Shown in pieces: positions 14,787-22,013 of a stretch of DNA of 22,013 nucleotides. The stretch's first letter is position 1. Every line of letters starts with the position of its first letter. The translations under genes were made by a program, and so were the position numbers. The notes under the pieces were generated by a model, which had not been told where the DNA came from, did no database searches, and saw only the letters and a list, made by a program, of their open reading frames with translations. The stretch is from Desulfobulbaceae bacterium (GTDB taxonomy: Bacteria; Desulfobacterota; Desulfobulbia; Desulfobulbales; Desulfocapsaceae). Location of the stretch: contig JAIRRG010000243.1 in assembly GCA_031256095.1 (NCBI GenBank), forward strand, positions 1 through 22,013. The letters are read 5' to 3'.

Positions 14787-17255
14787 TCAGGATTTTTTCG
14801 CCGCCTTTTTTCTGCTTACCCGCGGCGGGAACTCGAAGCTGAGTTTGCCATTTTTATCGAGCAGCAGCCAGGCGTCAAACGGTCGTTTCCTTTTTGAGAT
14901 GAAGCCGGAAATAAGGCTTGTCTTGCCGTCTTTCAGCAACTCACGGATATGGTCCGGGCTGATTTCTTTGGCAAGGATCGTGCGGTTGATGCGCAGGCCC
15001 TTTTTGTCGTCGCCATCCAAGGCCGAGATGGAAACATAGGCCTTCGGCGTGGCGAAGACCGGGCTGTCGTCGATTGGTGATTTCCCCAACGATTCCCCAG
15101 CCTTGACCGTTTCGGCATCGGGCTGGCCATCGCCGCCGTCAGCGAAGATAAATTCTACCTTGTTATTTTTCAGACACAGGCAGGCCGCAAAAGGCTTGCC
15201 CTTTTTCGAGCGAAAATCGGCGAAGGGGCCAATGGTTTCACCCCGCAGCAGGGCGGCGATTTCCTCGTCGCGCATGACGCGGCCACCCAGCACTTTTTTT
15301 AAGCGAATGGCGCCGTCTTCCGAGGCGTAGGCGGTGGGGGTGACAAAAACACGTTTGCCGTTCAGTGGTGAAAAAGCCGCCTCCTCGCGTTTCCCTTCCG
15401 ATTGGAAGCCGGTGATTTTTTTGATAATGCCGCAGGTCAGGTCTTTTATTTCGGCCATGAACTGGTCGCGGCTCATTTTTTCGGCCAAAATCTGATTCAG
15501 CTTGAATTCCCATTCGCCGGTCATCTCCGGCGAAGCGAGGACATCAATCTGCATTGCCTCAAGAAGGGCCAGCAGATCGAAGGCCTTGCCGGTCGGCGCC
15601 AGGTCTTTGCCTTCCCGCGCCAGGTATTTTTCCTTCAGCAGCTTTTCGATGATCGCCGCCCTGGTCGCTGGCGTGCCGAGGCCGCGTTCCTTCATCGCCT
15701 CGGCCAGTTCCTCGTCCTCGACCAGCTTGCCGGAATTGTCCATCGCCGACAACAGCGTCGCCTCGGTGTAGCGCGGTGGTGGCGCCGTCTGTTTTTCCTC
15801 GACCGCCAGGTCGCGGCAACTGACCGCAGCCTGTTTTGGCAAAGCCTTCAGCGTCGCCTCATCCTCGTCCTGTTCCTCGGCGCCGTAGATGGCCTTCCAA
15901 CCGGCTTCAAGAAGAATCTTTCCTTCAGTTAGAAAAAGTTCACCTTCGACTAGGCTTTCCCGCCGTGTGTGCAGATAGACCGCCGGAGGGAAGAAGACAG
16001 CGAGAAAGCGCCGGGCGACGAGCAGGTAGATTTTCAGCTCGGCTTCCGACAGCCCTTTCGGCTGGATGACGGTCGGGATGATGGCGTGGTGGTCGGAAAT
16101 TTTTTTATTATCGAAAATCCGCTTGCTGCTATGCAGATATTTTTTTGCCAGTGCCGTCTGGGCGAAAGGAACAAGCGCCTCGAACTTCATGGCCCCGACC
16201 GCTTTCTTGGCGGTATCGAGATAATCTTCTGGCAGATAACGGCTGTCGGTACGCGGATAGGTCAGGGCCTTATGCCGCTCGTACAGAGACTGGGCCAGCG
16301 CCAGCGTGTTTTTCGCGGAAAAACCGTAGCGGGAGTTGGCCTCGCGCTGGAGCGAGGTGAGATCATAGAGCTGCGGCGCGCCTTGCCGCGCCTCTTTGCT
16401 GCTCTCTGTGACCGTGGCTGGCCTGCCCTGGCATTTGGCAGCGATGGCCTCGGTTTTTGTCTTGTCCCACAGACGATCCTGACGGGCGTGTAGATTTTTC
16501 TCGTCGGCCTTGAAGGCCGGGTCGATCCAGCGGCCCTGATATTTGCCGCCGGCGTGGGCAAAGGTTGCCGTTAAAAGCCAATAAGGCTGCGACACAAAGG
16601 CCAGCCGCTGCCGTTCGCGTTTGACCATCAAGGACAGGGTTGGCGTTTGCACGCGGCCACAGGGGGTGAGGAAGAAACCGCCGCGCCGTGAGTTGTAGCC
16701 GGTCAAAGCGCGCGTGGCGTTGATCCCGACCAGCCAGTCCGACTCGGAGCGGCAGAGGGCGGTGTCTTCAAGGGGGCGCATCTCGCTGTCGTCGCGCAGA
16801 TGGGCGAAGCCCTCTTTAATGGCATCGGTGGTCATCGATTGCAGCCATAGTCGCTTGAAGCTTTTTTTCATCACGCCGGTATTGGCGGCCAGCCGCACGA
16901 TGTATTTGAAGATCAGTTCACCCTCGCGCCCGGCATCGCAGGCGTTGACGATGGTGGTCACGTCTTTTCTACGGATCTGCTTTTGCAAAAAGGCAAACTG
17001 GCTCTTCGAGTCCTCAATGACTTTTAGCGGGAAATTCTCTGGGATAATTGGCAGATAATCGATATTCCATTTCTGATAGATCGGGTCGATCTCTTCCGGG
17101 AAACAGATGGTTACCAGATGGCCGACCGCGTAGCTGACGATATAGCGTTCTCCCTCGTAATGGGTTTTGGCGCGGGTAAATTTATCGGGCAGGACTTTGG
17201 CAAGATCACTGGCGACGCTGGGCTTTTCGGCGATAACAAGAATTTTTTCAGTCAT
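14787..17255 (-). CDS. topB: DNA topoisomerase III (type IA) with C-terminal repeats
   Basis: It relaxes or decatenates DNA through a 5'-phosphotyrosine link. The 822-aa protein has an N-terminal Toprim domain (AEKPSVASDL at 9-18, NACDAGREGELIF at 104-116). The topoisomerase domains follow, with the active-site motif LTYPRTDSRYL (Tyr 333, matching the E. coli TopB position closely) and KISDHHAIIPT. LGTPATRAAIIEKLL marks the end of the core. Beyond about residue 625 there are no zinc-ribbon cysteines. Instead there are two copies of a module, about 640-720 (FVTPTAYA...KPFAACLCLKNNKVEFIF) and 745-815 (FATPKAYV...RPFDAWLLLDKNGKLSFEF), resembling the Toprim C-terminal repeat. Such TopB enzymes occur in Bacteroidetes and mobile elements as well as chromosomes. 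It heads the run with rsfS and thrC. Confidence 0.92.
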   Translation of the reverse strand: MTEKILVIAEKPSVASDLAKVLPDKFTRAKTHYEGERYIVSYAVGHLVTICFPEEIDPIYQKWNIDYLPIIPENFPLKVIEDSKSQFAFLQKQIRRKDVTTIVNACDAGREGELIFKYIVRLAANTGVMKKSFKRLWLQSMTTDAIKEGFAHLRDDSEMRPLEDTALCRSESDWLVGINATRALTGYNSRRGGFFLTPCGRVQTPTLSLMVKRERQRLAFVSQPYWLLTATFAHAGGKYQGRWIDPAFKADEKNLHARQDRLWDKTKTEAIAAKCQGRPATVTESSKEARQGAPQLYDLTSLQREANSRYGFSAKNTLALAQSLYERHKALTYPRTDSRYLPEDYLDTAKKAVGAMKFEALVPFAQTALAKKYLHSSKRIFDNKKISDHHAIIPTVIQPKGLSEAELKIYLLVARRFLAVFFPPAVYLHTRRESLVEGELFLTEGKILLEAGWKAIYGAEEQDEDEATLKALPKQAAVSCRDLAVEEKQTAPPPRYTEATLLSAMDNSGKLVEDEELAEAMKERGLGTPATRAAIIEKLLKEKYLAREGKDLAPTGKAFDLLALLEAMQIDVLASPEMTGEWEFKLNQILAEKMSRDQFMAEIKDLTCGIIKKITGFQSEGKREEAAFSPLNGKRVFVTPTAYASEDGAIRLKKVLGGRVMRDEEIAALLRGETIGPFADFRSKKGKPFAACLCLKNNKVEFIFADGGDGQPDAETVKAGESLGKSPIDDSPVFATPKAYVSISALDGDDKKGLRINRTILAKEISPDHIRELLKDGKTSLISGFISKRKRPFDAWLLLDKNGKLSFEFPPRVSRKKAAKKS

Positions 17256-17298
17256 ACTGGGAAAATGGCAAGGGAAGCTCTAAGGCTGTGGACTGGCG

Positions 17299-17323
17299 GC
17301 CAGCCCATTGACGACGGGCTGGC
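17299..17323. repeat. Hairpin in the topB leader
   Basis: GCCAGCCC (17299-17306) pairs perfectly with GGGCTGGC (17316-17323) around a 9-nt loop. It lies between the candidate topB promoter and its start codon. No T-run follows on either strand, so it is more likely a leader structure than a terminator. Confidence 0.5.
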
Positions 17324-17346
17324 ACTTCTTCAAAAAAACAGCCGTT

Positions 17347-17375
17347 CTTGTAAAGAGGGCGTCTCTCTTTGTCAA
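17347..17375 (-). promoter_or_regulatory. Candidate promoter for topB-rsfS-thrC-PNP run
   Basis: On the - strand, TTGACA (17370-17375, consensus) and TACAAG (17347-17352, 4 of 6) are 17 nt apart. Transcription would begin near 17340, about 85 nt before the topB ATG. The topB start itself has no evident Shine-Dalgarno sequence. The remaining gap sequence (17376-17512) contains only a 12-bp palindrome, AGCAGGCCTGCT, at 17475-17486. Confidence 0.45.
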
Positions 17376-17512
17376 ATGGATTCTCGCTTTTTTGTCCGGA
17401 AAAGCGCCGGTGTCGTGTCGGCCAGTGGGCCGCGAGCAAACAAGAAAAAAGGGCGCGAATGTGGCAGGGTATACAGCAGGCCTGCTCGATAAAGCATAGG
17501 CCGTATCCGATT

Positions 17513-17962
17513 TTATTTTTCCATATACACCAATTCCAAATCCGTGGATACTTTTTGCCGTTTGAATTCTCTATATCCATTTTTTTGATAAAAAAATAAA
17601 TTCCTTTGGCTTTTGCTGCTCGTAAATAATTCATAGGTTTTATTGGCAAAATACGTCTCTATATTTTTTAGTAAATTTGTCCCTAATCCCTGGTTTTGGT
17701 AATCGGGATGAACAATCAGTTTACCTATATAAATACGGTTGTTTTCTTCATAGGCTCGGACAGAAGCAATAATTTCATTTTTCCCCTTATTGACCAATTT
17801 TAGAATAACATTTTTCGTAAATTCATTAGCCAATTCTGCCAATGTTTGACGAAGGGGTTGAATTGAATAATTATTTAACAATTTCGCTTCACTCAGATAA
17901 GCCAATTTTTGTAAATCCAATATTTTGGGTAAATCCTCATAGCTTGCCTTTAGTATTTCCAT
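17513..17962 (-). CDS. GNAT-family N-acetyltransferase
   Basis: The 149-residue protein has the GNAT fold signature: a short N-terminal EILKASYEDLPKILDLQK, central strands IIASVRAYEENNRIYIGKLIVHPDYQNQGLGTNLL (acetyl-CoA loop Q-x-x-G-L-G), and the C-terminal SSKSQRNLFFYQKNGYREF. It transfers an acyl group from CoA to an unknown amine. Base composition is strikingly AT-rich and the codons are A/T-ending, unlike every neighbour, so recent horizontal gain is likely. It lies between topB and folP on the same strand. An open frame continues 63 codons upstream (to 18151) but is GC-rich like the host, so ATG 17962 is the best start. No clear ribosome site is visible. Confidence 0.85.
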   Translation of the reverse strand: MEILKASYEDLPKILDLQKLAYLSEAKLLNNYSIQPLRQTLAELANEFTKNVILKLVNKGKNEIIASVRAYEENNRIYIGKLIVHPDYQNQGLGTNLLKNIETYFANKTYELFTSSKSQRNLFFYQKNGYREFKRQKVSTDLELVYMEK

Positions 17963-18201
17963 ACGATTTTCTCCCGGTTTTCGCGCCGATAAATTTCCTT
18001 GTTGGGCTGTGGTATCCGGTGATGGTAACAGCGTCGAGATGGGGCTGAAGGTGAGCGTCGCGCCGTGGCCATGGCGCCAATTCTGCGGCCCGAAGATAGT
18101 GGCGGCGTAGATCGTCAGCGGAACAATGGACGGATGCCGGGCCGCGAGTATTTACCCTTGGGTATGCCCGGCAAGTTCAGCGCCGGTTCGGGTTTTTCTG
18201 A

Positions 18202-19022
18202 CTATTTCGCGGCGGCGATTGCCTCGGCGACAATCAGCGCCTGTCGGGTGGCGGCGACGTTATGCACGCGAACCATACTGATGCCTTTGGCCACGGCCAG
18301 GGCCGCCACCACCGCCGTTGGCAGGTCGCGCTCCGCTGGTTCCGTCGTTCCGGTCAGGCCGCCTAAAAAACGCTTGCGGGAATGGGCAAGCAGCAATGGG
18401 CAGCCCAGGCTGGTAAAGGCATCCAGATGTTTCAAAAGCGACAGGTTGTGGTTCCGGGTCTTGCCGAAACCGATGCCGGGGTCAAGGATGATCTTTTCCT
18501 TCGGCACACCAAGAGCGGCCAGGGTCGCTATCTTTTCCCGAAAAAAATCACCTACTTCCCGGACCACATCCTCATATGTCGGCTTGTCCTGCATCGTCTT
18601 CGGATCGCCCTGCATGTGGGTGAGGATTATCGGCGCGCCGCTGTGCGCCACCAGTCCGATCATTTCGGGATCGTAGCGTAAAGAAGTGATGTCATTGATG
18701 ATATTGGCACCAGCTGCCAGCGCCTGCTGGGCCGTTTCCGCCTTGTAGGTGTCAATTGAAATCGGGATGGCGCTTTTGGCGCGGATGGCCGTAATTAGCG
18801 GCATGACGCGGCGCAACTCCTCGTCAAGCGGTACCGGATCGGCGCCGGGACGGGTTGATTCGCCGCCAATGTCAAGAATATCCGCCCCTTCTTCAATGAG
18901 ACGCCCAGCTTGGGTTAAGGCGGCGTCCAAAGTCAGAAAATTGCCGCCGTCAGCAAAGGAATCGGGAGTGGCGTTCACTATCCCGATGATGCGCACACGG
19001 GCGGTCGTCATGTTGATAGCTG

Positions 19023-19026
<4 letters not shown>
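18202..19026 (-). CDS. folP: Dihydropteroate synthase
   Basis: It joins p-aminobenzoate to 6-hydroxymethyl-dihydropterin pyrophosphate in folate synthesis; it is the sulfonamide target. All family motifs are present in order: GIVNATPDSFADGG, ADILDIGGESTRPGA, ISIDTYKAETA, IINDITSL, ILDPGIGFGKT, LLLAHSRKRFLGG and a final MVRVHNVAATRQAL. I start at ATG 19026 (274 aa), which overlaps the ftsH stop by 4 nt (ATGA). An ATG at 19011 would also serve; the longer open frame to 19083 lies inside ftsH. The ftsH-folP order is common in several lineages, including Deltaproteobacteria. The usual next genes (cdaA or glmM) are not present; an acquired GNAT gene follows instead. Confidence 0.95.
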
Positions 19027-20930
<1,904 letters not shown>

Positions 20931-21136
20931 CAGAACGCTCCTTGCCAGAAGAATTGGGGGCGGGCGGACAGCTGGAAAGCTTGCGCAAGGTTTGCCGAAG
21001 GCTTGCGCCATGGCGCCGCCACCACGTCAACCCTATACCTTAAGAAATTCCTGGCGAATGTCGAGTTTTTTGTTGCCCGGCGCCTGCCGATGGGCGGAAA
21101 ATACGCCAGGAGCGCCGCCGCCGCCGGGCGCGGCGA

Positions 21137-21164
21137 TTGACAATCCATAAGAATGGTAGATATT
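21137..21164 (+). promoter_or_regulatory. Candidate promoter for sanA
   Basis: TTGACA (21137-21142, consensus) and GATATT (21159-21164, 4 of 6) are 16 nt apart in the divergent ftsH-sanA interval. Transcription would begin near 21171, about 95 nt before the chosen sanA start. I could not find an equally good promoter for ftsH on the other strand of 20931-21264. I see no gene in this 334-base interval. Confidence 0.4.
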
Positions 21165-21264
21165 GCCTTGCCGCCCGGCAATGGGTAAAAGGGAGGAATG
21201 CAGGCGTTCCGGGGAAAAATCTTTGCCGCGGGCCAAGCGTCCGCTTCTTTGCCGAGAGCCCACC

Positions 21265-21909
21265 GTGTGGTCATCGAAGAAAATAGCGAAAATGGCGCTG
21301 GCCTTGATTCCGATGCTGGCTTTGGCCTTTTTGACCTTCTACGCCAATTTGCATGTCCTGGCCTATCGTCAGTATAGCAAAAATCAGGTCGGCGACCTGC
21401 CAGTGGAACGGGCCTGCCTGGTACTTGGCACCTCGAAGTTTTTGGTCGGCGGCGGTGAAAATCTTTTTTATTCCTACCGTATGGAAGCGGCAAGCGAAGC
21501 CTACGCCGCCGGCAAATGCGCCAAGCTGGTGGTCTCCGGCGATAACCGCCACAAAAGCTACAACGAGCCGCAGACGATGAAAAAAAGCCTCGTCGAGCGC
21601 GGCGTGCCGGCCGATGACATTTTTTGCGATTACGCCGGCGAGCGCACCTTCGATTCTGTGGTGCGCTTCAAGCACATTTTCGGTCAGGTGTCCGGCATCG
21701 TCATTTCCCAGGAATTTCACAACGCCAGGGCCATCTATATTGGTCGCGCCAATGGCATCAATTTAACCGGCTTCAACGCCCGTGAAGTCACTACCGATAA
21801 GTCTTTCCGCACCGAACTGCGCGAGGTCTTTTCACGCATCCGCGCCGTCATTGATGTCGAACTGCTCCACTCGGAACCAAGGCATTATGGCGACAAGATT
21901 CCATTATAA
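21265..21909 (+). CDS. sanA: SanA/YdcF-family (DUF218) envelope protein
   Basis: The product resembles E. coli SanA, an inner-membrane protein linked to envelope barrier function and vancomycin resistance. From GTG 21265 it is 214 aa. A basic N-terminus and one membrane helix (about residues 10-28, MALALIPMLALAFLTFY) are followed by the DUF218 domain: ACLVLGTSKFLVGGGENLFYSYR, LVVSGDNRHKSYNEPQTMK, DYAGERTFDSVVR, IVISQEFHNARAIYI and EPRHYGDKIPL. The SGDN..SYNEP and DYAG.RT.DS motifs and the EPR ending match SanA specifically rather than other DUF218 proteins. The frame opens at 21163, but sequence before 21265 is not hydrophobic or family-like; ATG 21292 is an alternative. It is divergent from ftsH. 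Confidence 0.87.
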   Translation: MWSSKKIAKMALALIPMLALAFLTFYANLHVLAYRQYSKNQVGDLPVERACLVLGTSKFLVGGGENLFYSYRMEAASEAYAAGKCAKLVVSGDNRHKSYNEPQTMKKSLVERGVPADDIFCDYAGERTFDSVVRFKHIFGQVSGIVISQEFHNARAIYIGRANGINLTGFNAREVTTDKSFRTELREVFSRIRAVIDVELLHSEPRHYGDKIPL

Positions 21910-21949
21910 AAAGGAAAAATCGGCAAAATCAAGGTTGCTGGCTGGCTGA

Positions 21950-22007
21950 TAATTCCTTGTCTGAGCTTGGTGGTAATTTCTTTTGGGTTGAAAGGTTTCC
22001 GCCCCAT
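21950..22007 (-). pseudogene. 5' fragment of an IS3-type transposase orfA
   Basis: Reading the - strand from ATG 22007 gives MGRKPFNPKEITTKLRQ, which resembles the first residues of IS3-family OrfA proteins (helix-turn-helix transposase subunit). The similarity then stops: the next residues (GIISQPATL) do not continue the family, and a stop follows just inside the sanA 3' end. It would be a remnant whose upstream part, and any inverted repeat, lies beyond the window. The match is short, so it could be chance. Confidence 0.4.
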
Positions 22008-22013
22008 GAACCG

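Noticed and set aside
17299..17323. Intrinsic terminator between topB and the GNAT gene
   Set aside because: The stem is good, but neither strand has a following T-run, and it sits between a candidate promoter and topB.
18065..18676. 203-codon + strand ORF
   Set aside because: Most of it is antisense to folP. Only its first 45 codons are outside, and they match nothing.

Overview
This window reads as a chromosomal segment of a moderately GC-rich Gram-negative bacterium. Membrane-bound FtsH followed directly by folP, a two-gene GlcD/GlcF-type oxidase, a SAH/MTA-deaminase-like amidohydrolase beside a purine nucleoside phosphorylase, a SanA-like envelope protein, and a class III fructose bisphosphatase together suggest the deltaproteobacterial (Desulfobacterota-like) lineages. 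That placement is inference from gene content and order. No rRNA, tRNA or CRISPR array was seen.

Left part, + strand (1-5695). A hairpin-rich leader precedes acetoacetyl-CoA synthetase (aacS). A terminator-like hairpin and a dispersed palindromic repeat follow. Next is a good sigma70-type promoter for a class III fructose-1,6-bisphosphatase gene, which is closely followed by a GlpX-like gene. The GlpX-like protein keeps the family fold but appears to lack most class II metal ligands.

Middle, - strand (5697-17255). tatC is broken by one base at a 9-nt homopolymer. Upstream of it in transcription order lies a tightly overlapping set: amidohydrolase, FAD-linked oxidase (glcD-like) and Fe-S oxidoreductase (glcF-like). 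A Phd/YefM-VapC toxin-antitoxin pair with a clear palindromic operator sits between a truncated copy and the intact copy of a pyridoxamine-phosphate-oxidase-like gene. The intact copy ends a compact run transcribed as topB - rsfS - thrC - purine nucleoside phosphorylase - PPOx-like. A candidate promoter and a leader hairpin lie ahead of topB.

Right part (17256-22013). An AT-rich GNAT acetyltransferase gene, probably acquired, separates topB from the ftsH-folP pair (- strand, ATGA overlap). sanA is divergent from ftsH (+ strand). The last 50-60 bases encode what looks like the first residues of an IS3-type transposase on the - strand.

Functional themes are gluconeogenic sugar-phosphate control (Fbp plus GlpX-like), 2-hydroxyacid oxidation (GlcDF), purine and SAM by-product salvage (amidohydrolase and PNP), threonine synthesis, and membrane protein quality control and export (FtsH, TatC). 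The least ordinary spots are the Fbp/GlpX pseudoenzyme pair with its leader, the broken tatC, and the toxin-antitoxin pair lodged between partial duplicates. All identifications come from reading motifs by eye and from remembered family sequences; no search was run.
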